Below are positions 9,897 through 20,719 of a stretch of DNA of 64,000 nt, one piece after another. The notes under the pieces are model-generated. The model did no database searches. It saw only the letters and a list, made by a program, of their open reading frames with translations, and was not told where the DNA came from. A program made the position numbers and the translations under genes. Source of the stretch: Gaertneriomyces semiglobifer (Eukaryota; Chytridiomycota; Chytridiomycetes; Spizellomycetales; Spizellomycetaceae); the NCBI GenBank assembly GCA_025558075.1, contig JAHLKF010000007.1:1-64000 (forward strand). Direction: 5' to 3'. Position 1 is the stretch's first letter. Each line of letters starts with the position of its first letter.

Positions 9897-12860
9897 ATGG
9901 ATATCCACTCGCTCATTCTACAGACGATATCTTCCACGCCACTGGAGGCACTGGCCCATCTGCGATCATTACTTTATCAGAACCGCACTTCAACAGCAGA
10001 TGATGCCTCTACCATATCACCCCTGTTCATCCGTGAACTTATACCCATTCTGCTGAAGCTCATGTCTCACCCTCACCCGACCGTCAGAACACAAGCCATG
10101 GCCTCACTTCGGGATATACATCAGACCCCAGCGGGATTATTGAATACCGTTGATGCCACAATACTCAAAGTGGTGGTGAAAGGTTTGGGTGATGTTTCCA
10201 CTGTACGTAAGGAGTCTCGCTTGTTGCTGGATGCAATAGCCGATAGTGAGGGCGCCGGTAGAAGCCCTAACGGCGGGTTTGCTTTGTATATCAAGAAGAT
10301 GGTGGATGATGATAAAGAGAGTTATGGAATGAGGGTTGGGAATGAGGTTGAGAGGTGGTTACAGAACCGGCGGAGAAAGGAAAGCAGGAATGATTGGGAT
10401 GCAACAGAGAATAGCTCCTGGAGTCTCAGTTCAAGCTCTCACGGAACCTTGACGGCCCGCTCAAGCGTCTCCGATACTGGCACTGGCGATGAGATGAATT
10501 CTACTACAGGACGGATACCTACGGATCCCATTCAGCCAAGAGTGCGAGCGCCTTCTGGCACCGAGAAATGGCTAAAGAAAGGTTCGAGCTCGGCTCATTC
10601 AAGTAGCACACCATTTGCCGCACCAACTCAGGCCGCCAAGTCGCAATCGGAGCACCATAGCATGCACATGACACCAGATTCATTAACTTCGCTGACGTTG
10701 CATTTGCTTCACAATCCTCACCAAAGTGGATTTGGACACTTACCAGGGCTAATGCAGGCACTCTCAGCTCGCTCAACGCTAGCAGACGTGGCGCGGTATC
10801 AAGCCTTGGAGCTAGTGGCTCTAATTGCGCATCGCACCGGACGGGAGTTGGTTCTAAGCGCGTTGATGGGAATGAGAATCGGAGACGATCTGTTCAACTC
10901 AATTGAAAGGCGCTTGAGGGATCCCAGGGTGGTACGCTTGGCCGACGAACCTGATGGTTCCTTTAGGAGTCAAAGAGGTGTAATGGTTGGAGCAGACTAC
11001 AATGAGGATGACCGTGTGCAGAGGATGTCGCGTGACCCCGGTGTTGAGGACGATGTTTTGGAGGAGTCAGAAAAACAACTTCGTCGTTCCATTGACGAGC
11101 TTTCCCGGGCAATCACGGCTCACTCGCATTCTCAATATATTCAGCACACCATTCCCACCAATAAGGCGAATTCTTTCTGCGAGCAGAAGCCTGAAACCCC
11201 GCGCCCTGTCACCAGACGATTGCCTAAATCCCTCTTGCGGGAGGTGAAACCCGGAAAGAACCCATCTCCTTCCACGCTGCCTCAATTGCCACATGGCCGG
11301 AACATGTCTCTTGTCTCTAGCGTTTCGAACACTTCAAATGAGTCAAACAAGTCTTTGGTTTCCGATGCCTCGAGCTTTGGCTTGACAGAGGACCGACGGG
11401 ACTCTGGCATTGGCTCATCTCCGGCTACTTCGGCCGCTAGTGAAAGAAGTGACGGCGCCTCTCGGCCAGCACGATGGGGAAGGTTGCCAAGTGCGTTTAA
11501 ATTAAGGGGACGTAGAGGAAGCGGAGAAAGTCACGTTGGGGACAAAAGCCCGCAGGTTGTAACCAAAGTGCACGATTACTCGTCAGTGCAGAATGATCCC
11601 CATGGACCTGCCGACGTGGACGGCAATGTAGATATGAGTGTGTTGGCAACAAATGAAAAGTCTGCAAGGACCCATGAAGAGAACGAAAGACGTCGATCTG
11701 AGAGGAGGGAAATTTTAGATCGGAGCGAGAGAAGGATGCGGAAAATATCGGATACATCGGTCAGCTCAAAGAAAACAGTGATCATTCACGATATTACACG
11801 GTCGACAAAAGATGGTAGAACAGAGATCAAACGTAGGTCTGTTGAAAGCCTGCAAGAGGAATCTGCATCCCCTCGATCGTCAGAGACACATACGCCGAAG
11901 AGGCTATCCAACTCATCGCTACTTAAATCGCCACTGGTGCATTCTCCCCCGTCGTCCCCAACTAAAGCTAAAATGCCCGCGCAAGTCATCACGCCTGCGC
12001 GAAAAGACTCCACAAGTAACCGCTCCAGTACATCACGCACAAGTTCTCCCGTGAAATCGTCTTCACCTTCGAAAACCCCCAGACAGCAATCGCAGTCACA
12101 CCAACTTCAACTTTCTCACGCTCTTTCCCTTTTGCAATCGTCCGACTGGGAGGCGCATCTTAACGGGCTTCAATCGCTATCTTCCTGCCTTCCCGAGTTG
12201 ATTGTAAATTTTGCGTCGCTCCCAACGCTACTCACGGCGTTGCCAGGTTTGATCGCTTCTCTCCGTTCAGTACTCTCAAAGGCAGCGTTGTCTTTTACTT
12301 CGACCTTGCTTCCGGCTTTGGAGGGCGTCAAAATAGCGGAGTATCATTATGTGTCCCTTGTGGAGGCCTTGATCAAGCGTTGCAGCGAATCTTCACCTTT
12401 GGGGCAAGCGGCATCTGTCTGCTTAGAAGCCTTGACCAAGATCCTCGGCCCTCGCGGAATTTCCATGCTCCTCCCGCATACTTCTTCAAAGTCACCTGCC
12501 GTTCGCTTGAAGATATCTCAAGCTGTGGCGTCTCTGATGCCGACTCTGTCAACTGCCAACCTTCAAAAGCTCGTCACATCGACAGTTCCCGAGACGCGAC
12601 GCTTCTGGGAAGCCATCGTCATGTTCTTGGGGGACGGAACGAAAGGAACCAGAGAGAATGCCAAGAACGTCGTACGACACTTGGTCGATTTCGCTGGCTT
12701 GGAGGTTGTGGGCAGATGCATGGACGAGAAAGGTCGTGTGGTTCTAAGAGAAACATTACAAGGGAAGTCGGATAAAAAAGGCTCCAGAGACAGTATTCAT
12801 AGAATTGAGAAAAGGGGCTCCCGGGAAAGTTTGAGGAGGGCGACGGTAGGGGTCGCTTGA
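9897..12860 (+). CDS. HEAT/TOG-domain microtubule-associated protein (TOGARAM/CLASP-like)
   Basis: A single exon encodes 987 residues from the ATG in CACAATGG; the frame extends upstream only to a GTG. Residues 1-165 form HEAT-like helices (LIPILLKLMSHPHPTVRTQA, VVVKGLGDVSTVRKESRLLL). A second short helical block lies near 255-345. Residues 400-730 are Ser/Arg/Pro-rich low complexity. The C-terminal 250 residues form a TOG-like array of HEAT repeats: LLQSSDWEAHLNGLQSLSSC, LTALPGLIASLRSVLSKAAL, LLPHTSSKSPAVRLKISQAV. The W-x-x-R/H-x-x-GL pattern in the first helix pair is the TOG signature. Terminal TOG plus N-terminal HEAT with a disordered middle recalls crescerin/TOGARAM, which regulates axonemal microtubules; CLASP-type is the alternative. 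The 3' end is convergent with CSM3. Confidence 0.8.
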   Translation: MDIHSLILQTISSTPLEALAHLRSLLYQNRTSTADDASTISPLFIRELIPILLKLMSHPHPTVRTQAMASLRDIHQTPAGLLNTVDATILKVVVKGLGDVSTVRKESRLLLDAIADSEGAGRSPNGGFALYIKKMVDDDKESYGMRVGNEVERWLQNRRRKESRNDWDATENSSWSLSSSSHGTLTARSSVSDTGTGDEMNSTTGRIPTDPIQPRVRAPSGTEKWLKKGSSSAHSSSTPFAAPTQAAKSQSEHHSMHMTPDSLTSLTLHLLHNPHQSGFGHLPGLMQALSARSTLADVARYQALELVALIAHRTGRELVLSALMGMRIGDDLFNSIERRLRDPRVVRLADEPDGSFRSQRGVMVGADYNEDDRVQRMSRDPGVEDDVLEESEKQLRRSIDELSRAITAHSHSQYIQHTIPTNKANSFCEQKPETPRPVTRRLPKSLLREVKPGKNPSPSTLPQLPHGRNMSLVSSVSNTSNESNKSLVSDASSFGLTEDRRDSGIGSSPATSAASERSDGASRPARWGRLPSAFKLRGRRGSGESHVGDKSPQVVTKVHDYSSVQNDPHGPADVDGNVDMSVLATNEKSARTHEENERRRSERREILDRSERRMRKISDTSVSSKKTVIIHDITRSTKDGRTEIKRRSVESLQEESASPRSSETHTPKRLSNSSLLKSPLVHSPPSSPTKAKMPAQVITPARKDSTSNRSSTSRTSSPVKSSSPSKTPRQQSQSHQLQLSHALSLLQSSDWEAHLNGLQSLSSCLPELIVNFASLPTLLTALPGLIASLRSVLSKAALSFTSTLLPALEGVKIAEYHYVSLVEALIKRCSESSPLGQAASVCLEALTKILGPRGISMLLPHTSSKSPAVRLKISQAVASLMPTLSTANLQKLVTSTVPETRRFWEAIVMFLGDGTKGTRENAKNVVRHLVDFAGLEVVGRCMDEKGRVVLRETLQGKSDKKGSRDSIHRIEKRGSRESLRRATVGVA

Positions 12861-13001
12861 AGAGTGTATTCCAAGGCAAGAGGGTATCATAGTAGCTCAA
12901 GAACACTTATTGAATGCATCTTAAAACGACAGCAATAACCAATATACAACATTTCTATACACCTGCCGCTACAGACGGCAATGGCAAGACTGACGTGTGC
13001 T

Positions 13002-13796
13002 CTAATACTCCATGTCCTCTGCCCATATTAGCCGCGCAATATCATCTTCATCTTTGTTGAAAACAGGTTCAGCTGATGGAGCACGACTGGGCCGTTCTTC
13101 CTCTTGTCTGCCAAAATCTGCCACTGCCGTGGGGTCATTTGAACTGATAGGTGGGCTCGTACTGGATAGAGGACCATCAGTTCCGTCTTCATCAATACCA
13201 GCAGGCGGTTCCGCGGAATCCTCCTCTGGTCTCTGATCGTCATCCACAATAATCCCGGCTCGCATTCTCCTATCGGCTATCCGGCAGCTGTCTAGGAAGA
13301 CTTTCAGGCGCTTTTCATGACACTTTTTCTCGGTTTGCTCGATAAATGTCTGAAAGTTCAACTTCGGATACAGGCTATGTCCCCATATTTGATAGAACGT
13401 TAACAACTTTTGCAGATTCTTATGGTTTTGCGAGCGTGACGGGTGGAGGGATAGTTTCTTGGAAAGGGTCATGAGCCGGGGCAGACCTAGTTCGAGCAGA
13501 CAGATAAGACCTTCATGCTCCAAAACCTATATAGCAATGAGCAACTAAGGCATACCTTTGGGCCCCAACAATCGATTGGCGTCTAACTTTGGAAGTGGTT
13601 CTCTAGGTTTTCTGACCGGTGCAGGTGGTGGCTGGTCCAACTCGAATGGCCCATAATGAGCACTTGAAGCCGGGTCAGGATCCGGAGAGTATCGAGATAG
13701 GTCAATTGTTCTTCGTAGCTCCGCTCGGTCGACTGCTGTTGTCGGAATACTCATTCTGGTTCTTGATCTTGGGGGTTCATGTTCAAAACTGGACAT
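13002..13796 (-). CDS. CSM3: Swi3/Csm3/TIPIN replication fork protection complex subunit
   Basis: Csm3/TIPIN pairs with Tof1/Timeless at replication forks to stabilise stalled forks and support checkpoint signalling and cohesion. Two exons (13796-13556 and 13510-13002) give 249 residues. The 46-nt intron (GTATGC donor, GAAG acceptor) joins RLLGPKG to LICLLELGLPRLM, rebuilding the start of the Swi3 domain. The domain continues with KNLQKLLTFYQIWGHSLYPK and FQTFIEQTEKKCHEKRLKVF, the diagnostic block of this family. The rest is acidic and disordered, ending EDDIARLIWAEDMEY, which may be a short protein-binding motif. The acceptor lacks a pyrimidine tract, but no other AG keeps the frame and the motif. 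The gene is head-to-head with the hydrolase at 14099. Confidence 0.9.
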
Positions 13797-14098
13797 CTGT
13801 CCGGACGTGTCGCATCCAAACGCTACGGCACGATAACATTAACAGCCATAGTTCGAGAAACAACGAAGCAATTACTACGGCTCAGTAGGGCATTCGAGCG
13901 TCCACCGATTGGCTTTGTTCTCCCCACTCTGGGCACAGACAGGTGAGTAGGTTGATATCCAGAGCATTTGTCCGCCGGGGATGAGCATGGTAACTGACAT
14001 TGACGGCAATGCTCTAGGGCGACCAAGTGAGTAAGCCTATTGCTGGAGAATTGCATGATTCCAACTGGTCTTTTTGAATCGACCGCCTCATATACAAG

Positions 14099-15247
14099 AT
14101 GACCTTCACAACCGTGACAACGACGACGCCTACGATTTCGTCTGTGACGGTTCGGCATCCCATTCTACGCTATCTCAACTGGCTGGACCAGAAGCTCCAC
14201 TTGCTATCACGCCGTCTGTGGTGGGTGCCATTGTATGCCATCCACGCAGCGGTGCACACCAGCATTCGCCGCCTCATCGTAGGCCGCGCATTCCCAAACT
14301 GGAGTTGGTGGTACGAGGTCTCCCTTCAATTCATTCAATGGCTTCTTAGAGGCGAATATATGCATGTACGACGAGCTATGGAAGTTACGAGCTGGACTAC
14401 TCGGAAAACTTTGCCAGGCATCAGTGTCGAAAATGTGAGAGGGCCCGATATGAAGGGTTGCTGGATTCGCCCGAAGCCGACAAGTAACACGGATACCTCC
14501 AAACCAATCTCTATCTTTGTTATCCACGGTGGCGGCTATTACTTTGGTAGTCCCCTCATGCATCTTCGATCGCTTGCCCTCCTTTTGAAAGGACTCACGA
14601 AAGCCGGACGTTACACTCAAATATTCTGCGTTGACTATCCGCTATCACCAGAGGTCGCCTTCCCAACACACCTAGATTATGTCACTAAAGCCTATGATAT
14701 CTTTGCTAGACAAGTCGGCGGAAACACCATCGTCATGGGAGACTCTGCAGGAGGAGCGCTCGCTCTGCAGATCCTCCATCATGTGCAGCAAACTGGTGGG
14801 ACGCCGCCGATGGCGGCTGTCTTGATTTCACCGTGGGTCACCAAGCGCCACGGTGGGGCAGACTATAAGGAAACGGATCCCTATGATTTCCTCTGCACGC
14901 CGCTCTTAAATGGCGCTGTTGAGCGTTATTTCAACACCCGCGCCCCTTCTCAGCAACAGCTGACCAACCCCCTTGTCTCCCCTTGCTTCCACAAGCTTGC
15001 TGATTACGGCGACGTACCTATGCTGGTCACATATGGTACTGCTGAAGCGCTTGGCAGCGATATCAAGGAATGGATCTTGCGGATGCAGGGTGATGGTGCA
15101 AAAATGGAGGTGGATGTCGGCGTGAATATGGTGCACGAGTACCAATTACTAGAGGAATTTTTTGGAAAAGAAGCTCGCGGAGGCATAGAAAGGATTAAGA
15201 CATGGATTGCCCGCACCGTTCAACCTCAGTTGGCAGTTAGTAAATAG
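14099..15247 (+). CDS. Alpha/beta hydrolase fold-3 esterase (HSL family)
   Basis: A single-exon gene of 382 residues. The HSL-family oxyanion-hole motif HGGGYYFGSP is present, followed about 90 residues later by the nucleophile elbow GDSAGGAL. A C-terminal MVHEYQLLEEFF segment supplies the likely catalytic His. Such enzymes hydrolyse short-chain esters or acylated sterols and xenobiotics. The N-terminus has a hydrophobic Trp-rich stretch (LSRRLWWVPLYAIHAAVHTS, WWYEVSLQFIQWLL), suggesting membrane association, as in fungal steryl acetyl hydrolases. No cleavable signal peptide is clear. The substrate cannot be deduced. Confidence 0.9.
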   Translation: MTFTTVTTTTPTISSVTVRHPILRYLNWLDQKLHLLSRRLWWVPLYAIHAAVHTSIRRLIVGRAFPNWSWWYEVSLQFIQWLLRGEYMHVRRAMEVTSWTTRKTLPGISVENVRGPDMKGCWIRPKPTSNTDTSKPISIFVIHGGGYYFGSPLMHLRSLALLLKGLTKAGRYTQIFCVDYPLSPEVAFPTHLDYVTKAYDIFARQVGGNTIVMGDSAGGALALQILHHVQQTGGTPPMAAVLISPWVTKRHGGADYKETDPYDFLCTPLLNGAVERYFNTRAPSQQQLTNPLVSPCFHKLADYGDVPMLVTYGTAEALGSDIKEWILRMQGDGAKMEVDVGVNMVHEYQLLEEFFGKEARGGIERIKTWIARTVQPQLAVSK

Positions 15248-15595
15248 ATGACTCGCAGGCAGAATCCGTAGCGTTCAGGTGGTGCGCTGGCCGGTATCAG
15301 CTCACACCGCGTATTCTTCACAAATAGAAGCTGTAGCTATCATAGCATATTCAAAAGATCATTGTACAGAGCTCATTGGACCAGACTGTTGTGAGCTCGT
15401 CGACGATCCATGTATGATATTTGCTGAACACACCAGGTTCTAACATACCCAGGCTCACCTCCGCGGAGTTATCAGTGTCACGTGATGATGCTCTCGTAAT
15501 CACTCCGACCCAAGTTCGTGTTACGCGCCTCGGCCAACTGGTCTGATCTGCGACTGTATATGTAAGTGGTGGTTTCCCATCAAGTAACCTTCGAT
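15248..15595. other. Intergenic, promoter of the IQ-protein gene
   Basis: A 348-bp stretch between two same-strand genes. A minus-strand open frame (15351-15665) overlaps the first exon of the next gene and shows no family features. Nothing else is recognised. Confidence 0.4.
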
Positions 15596-18500
15596 ATGCC
15601 CAGCATCTCTCCAGTATCCCCGTATTCCCCATCTGACTTTGTGGTGCATGTAGTCCCGCGGCCACCCAGGCATGTTCCAGATGGCAAAAGTGAGTCCTGA
15701 ACGCCCTAGTTCAAGGTCATGCAGGGCAGCATCACTCATGTAATGCCATAATGTTTTCTAGCATCTTCCCCCAACAAAATACCACGAGACCAGCAGCCAT
15801 ACGGTTTGCCACCACAGCTCGTTAAGCTTTACACTTCTACTGTTCAAGGAATCAAAAAGGCCATAAAGGAACCGGCAGCAACTGCCGCCGAAGGTGAATA
15901 CTGCTTTCTATGGTCGCCTGCATGTCGTGATTAAATGTTAACTTGGCAGGCGCAACCGGCCGCTCACGACGGAACTCTCGAACCCGCATCACCCCAGCGG
16001 GCGCTCCCAGCGATGAGACGCTCACTCTGACCGAGCACCTAACGCAAGCCAAGGCACAGGTCAACACCTTACAATATGAGAAGCGCCAGCTTTCTGCAAA
16101 GCTGCAAAAGACAGAACAGGAGCTAAAACGAATGGATAGGCAGTGTGAGGAACTGATGCTTGTAAACGTACGTTAGCGTGTGGTGTCTAGGGCGGGAAGA
16201 TGGCCATTCACCGGTTTTCCCACCTACTGTAGACCTTGACGGCAACGACGAAGGATCGAATGGGATTCATTAACAAAGGCGGAACAATTGTTGGAGATAA
16301 GGTAACTGTCTGAGTTGCCATGGGAGGAATGAGCAATCATGCTCTAACCATTCCAAGCCAGACGATAACCAACCTGCGCACAGCAGTGCGTCACCATGAG
16401 AAACGGATCAAGGAGCTTGAGAAAGAATTGGCGGGTGCTAAGCAGAGTGCGCGATACAAGAACCTCTTGGCACGCGAGGATGAGTGCAAAGCTCTCTTTC
16501 AGGAAACGTTGCGATTGCAGAGACTCCTTCATCGTTACGAAAGCATGTCGGATGATGAAGAAGACGAGACAAGCGAAGATGTGCCATATCAGGGTGCCAA
16601 CGTAATGGCGCAGGAGAATGGTATGAAGTTCAAAAGAGTGAGGAAAAGCTTGCGGGAAGAGCTTGAGAAAGCCCTGAAGGAGTGCGAGAATTTCAAGAAG
16701 GAGCTCGCCAAATCCCATGGCGAAAATAGACGCCTAAGAGACGAAGGAGCATTATTGGCAAATCAAAACAAACATCTCGAGGCAGACTTAAGTAAGTCGA
16801 TGGAAGGAAACAGTAAAACCACAGCCGAACTTACTCGAGTGAACAACGAGCTGGGAACTCTGCGTAAGGCATACGTAGCTCTTGAGGCAGATTCAACAAG
16901 AACCCAAACCGCCCTGGAAGAGACCAAAAAGGCTTCCACTGAGCTTCGCACTAGCGTTGAGACACTCCGCGCCGACTTAATACAGAAAGAAGAAGAAGCA
17001 AAGTCCTTAGTCGCGAAGACCGAAACCATTGAAGCAGAGTTGAAGAAGAAGGTTGCTGAATGCGAAGAAATCACGATAGCAAAATCTCAGCTTGAAGGGA
17101 AATATAAAACGTTGCAAACCGAGGTCACTGGATTAAACTCTGTCTGTGATGGAATGAGAAATGAAGTACAGCGTCTGAAAGGTATTGAAGAACGGGAACG
17201 AGGGGAATCTCTCGTGCTGAAAAAGCTTCTAGAAGGTTTGAAATGCGTTTCGTTGAAGAGTGTAACTAAATCACCTGACGCTTTTCACTCTCAAGATTCG
17301 GAAAGCAGGAGTGCAGACATAGCCACCGCATTATCTAACGCTCAAAAACAGATCCTTGATTTGACGCCAAAAATTCAAAATTCTGAATCTCTACTGTCAA
17401 AAAGCACCGCCGAGAAAGACTCGCTTCAAAAAGAGGTCGCAGGTGAGCCCCCCTGAATGTTTTTTTGCTTCCATCTCAGTAGTATTTTGGTTGACCATCT
17501 CGGCAGAGTTGAAGCTAACAATATCTAAAGTCCGTGCTGACCTTGAACAACAATCTGCCTCCGTTGTCAATGCGCCAATTCCACCGGCACCTATGATACC
17601 ATCAGAGTTAACGTTGGCAATATCCAAACCCGCAACAGACTTTGAACAGAGTTCTCAAACTCCGCACGTGGATGAACCGCCAAATTTATCGAGACCAACC
17701 ATTTTGACAGAGTTGAAGCTTGCAATGTCAAAAGCACGTTCTACCGTTGAACAGCACATTCAATATCCGCTCGGTTACCCAGCGGGTCCCACGACGCCAT
17801 CAGACTCAAAGTCACCGATGTCCACGTCCGTCATGGAAGTTGAACATGTTGAACAACGATCTCAACCTCCGCCCACTATTGAGACGGAGACCACGACGGC
17901 GCCGAACATGTTGGCCGAGCTGAAGATGGCACTATCCAAAGCCCGCTCTGGCGTAGAACAACAGTTTCAGCAACCGTCTGCTGATGCACCTCCCCCCTTG
18001 GGTGCCCCCAACTCGTCACAAACGTTTCTTTCTGGGTTGAAGTTGACCATGCCCAAAGTCCTCGTGGGCCAGGAACAACAAGCCCAGCCTGTGGTCATTG
18101 TTGAGGCGCCAATTGCCGCAGCGCCAGAGACGACGTTGCAAGTTTCATTGTCACCGATCCCTACTCAAACGAGTGTAGGCGAAGAAGATACGGAGCGCAC
18201 TCCCACCGCCAAAAATGCACGAGGGATATTTAGTCGAAGGGGAAGCGCAGAGTTTTCGCAGTCAAATTCCCGGGTACGTGTCCCATATCGCGGATGAATG
18301 TACTACACGCATTGCTGAGACTCCCCCAATTAGGATAAAGACGAACCACCAGTAAAACCGGTAGACTCTACTACAGCACAGGAGTCGAAAGCGCAGGTAA
18401 CACGGCTGTAGGAGTTCTTTCATACTCTGTGTTTGTCGCAGCCCTCTCAACCTTCAATCGGCCTTTTTGCAGACATCTCAACCAGATAGCACCGCGCCAG

Positions 18501-19235
18501 CAGCGACGTCTGAAGAACACGAAACATCCACGAATGGAGAAGTCACGTCACCTACGGCATCTTCAGAAACCCAGCCTCCAGCAAACCTAGATAAATCTGC
18601 GACAAAGATACAATCTGTAGTACGCGGTTATATGGCTCGTCGAGAGCATCAAAAGCGAATTGAGGCATGGAGACAGGAAGAGAGCCGACGGCATCAAGCG
18701 GCACAGCGAATTCAAGCGGTTACTCGTGGCAGGATTGTGCGGCGACGTCATGCGCGAACAAACGAAATCGATCTGCAAAAGCAGCAGGTAGGGGTTAGGT
18801 CCCATACTGCTTTCCTGCGTTAGATACATCTTAATGGCGTTATTCAGGCGGCGGCGAAGATACAAGCACTCGCGCGCGGCCACTTGGTCCGTAAACAGCA
18901 GACAATGCCGTCAAGTGTCACACCAGATAAGCCAGTGGAGGATCCACCCCTATCGTCAACTCAAGAGACTAACGAAGGTAAACGCTTGTCCTTGCAGGTT
19001 TCGATGTTTATACTGATGAAAAGTCGCCTTAGATATAAGAATCGGCCCATCATCAACACGATCACCCTCTGTCGCGTCGACAGATGATTTTGAGGACTCG
19101 ACAGACTCCGGAACCGACAATGAAGACGACGAAGATGATGACGACGATGACGACGATGATGATGATGATAACGACGAGGGCGACTCGGACGAATTCGCAC
19201 ATCGATCGGATGGTGACGAAGGGGACCAAGACTAG
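15596..19235 (+). CDS. Ten-exon coiled-coil protein with three IQ motifs and an acidic tail
   Basis: Exons are 15596-15689, 15762-15893, 15950-16167, 16233-16301, 16362-17442, 17507-18273, 18334-18396, 18473-18787, 18848-18977 and 19033-19235, encoding 1023 residues. All nine introns are GT-AG and all phases close. The N-terminus is Pro-rich. Long coiled coils cover about residues 100-530 (HHEKRIKELEKELAGAKQS; LREELEKALKECENFKKELA). Exon 6 encodes five degenerate repeats centred on ELKLxxSKxRxxxEQ. Exons 8-9 carry three IQ calmodulin-binding motifs (ATKIQSVVRGYMARR; AQRIQAVTRGRIVRR; AAKIQALARGHLVRK). The last exon is a long Asp/Glu tail. Coiled coil plus IQ recalls ciliary proteins such as IQCE, but orthology is not shown. 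A calmodulin- or centrin-binding role at the basal body or axoneme is an inference. Confidence 0.85.
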
Positions 19236-20101
19236 ATACAGACATTCTCACTGCGTTCTACATGGAAGCTGAACATACTGTTGCACAATGTTGTAGATTA
19301 GACGTTGCTAGAACAAGATTTCCTCCTACCTGTCGTCGCCACGGAGTTCTGGTGTCCGTGGTGCAGGCCTCTTCTACTAATCAATCGACATCCTATATAT
19401 ATGGATGGCATCGTTCATAATGCATGGGAAATGGTCGCTTATCTTCTGCTGATACCCTCGCCTGTTGCCTCTCATTTCCTTCAGACTGGGCACTTTCAGA
19501 GTACAGATAAACATAAACAGATTCTCATGAAAACTCGGCCGTATGCCAGGTTACCACTATTGAGCAAAGATTTGTTTTTGCTCTTAGAGTCCTTTCAGTT
19601 TAGGCGATACCTCTGAGCGCTCATGTTCATGATTCCAGCATCTCTTGAAATATCCATACTCGCTTGATCGTACACGTCGCTCAGCAAACTAAGCATCATT
19701 CTCTCCATTTAGGGTAGTTTATGGTAATTGACATAGACGCTACAATTGCTGTAGCATGTTCGGTCGCTGCCAGCGTCTCACTGAGGTCACAGCCGAAGAC
19801 TCAGTCCTCCTGTCCCGCCTGTTCCAAACAGGAATCCACTTTGCACTCCGTCCCGGTTATGCTCTTGCCCAAGTCGTACGTTGGCTGTACCGGCTCAGTT
19901 GCCCTACAATGTCCACACTCAAATGCCGCAGAGAATGTGGTCGCGAGCTGCAGCAAGCGTTCTTTTGAAGGTCAACGGTGAAGCCCGTTGCCTTTTGATA
20001 TTGATAACAGTGTACTAAACGATTACAGAATGTAATGTCATGACATACTCGCGGGTCGCTGACTGAAAGCTTGATGAATTGGGAGCCAAAGTTCGACATA
20101 G
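19236..20101. other. Intergenic, nothing recognised
   Basis: About 870 bp with short open frames on both strands, none with recognisable motifs. I see no RNA gene or repeat. The 3' end contains the promoter region of the gluconokinase gene. Confidence 0.4.
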
Positions 20102-20638
20102 ATGGGGAGAATGGGCATGGATAAAGCCCAAACGGTGGTGATAATGGGTGTTTCCGGATGCGGCAAGACGGCTGTGGCATCCCGTTTCGCACAGCTTTCA
20201 CCCAATTCGGTCTTCCTGGACGCCGACGATTTCCACCCCCAGGCCAATATACAAAAAATGAGTTCCCGTCAAGGACTTGACGATGATAGTAGATGGCCAT
20301 GGTTACACCGTATAACAGAGGAGATTCAGCGTCGACGGAAGGAGGAACCTGACTTGACGGTGATTCTGGCGTGCTCCGCTCTGAAGCGATCGTATAGAGA
20401 CGTTCTGCGGCAAACGGGACCTGTGATCTTCCTTTATTTAGAAGTTGAAAGGGCGGAGCTGGAGAGACGGCTTTCAGCGCGAAAAGGGCATTACATGAGC
20501 GTGAAGATGTTAGATGGTCAATTTCGGGATTTGGAGTTGATAGATGACGAGCCAGATGTTTACCGCATTAAGGGTGAAGGGGACATTGAAGAAGTTGTTG
20601 AGCGATGCATACAAAGCTCGATAGATCCAAATCCTTAG
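20102..20638 (+). CDS. Gluconokinase (GntK/IDNK type)
   Basis: The enzyme phosphorylates D-gluconate with ATP to 6-phosphogluconate, feeding the pentose phosphate pathway. The single exon gives 178 residues, the normal length for the family. The P-loop is GVSGCGKT at about residues 16-23. The substrate-binding segment LDADDFHPQANIQKMSSRQG is followed by DDDSRWPWL, and the lid and C-terminal motifs are LACSALKRSYRDVLR and RKGHYMSVKMLDGQFRDLE; all are characteristic. The second Met (MGMDK) could also be the start. It is cytosolic, with no targeting signal. The 3' end is convergent with VTC1, 81 bp away. Confidence 0.95.
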   Translation: MGRMGMDKAQTVVIMGVSGCGKTAVASRFAQLSPNSVFLDADDFHPQANIQKMSSRQGLDDDSRWPWLHRITEEIQRRRKEEPDLTVILACSALKRSYRDVLRQTGPVIFLYLEVERAELERRLSARKGHYMSVKMLDGQFRDLELIDDEPDVYRIKGEGDIEEVVERCIQSSIDPNP

Positions 20639-20719
20639 CTTTGCACCAGTGTAATCTACGGGACAGTGGTATTGAATGATACGCAAACGCCGCATTGCGT
20701 GTGAATACATGAGTGCCCC

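Noticed and set aside
13823..14158. Minus-strand frame with Cys pairs (CHGCEG, CRQC)
   Set aside because: It overlaps the hydrolase start, has no domain match and is short; the Cys spacing is likely chance.
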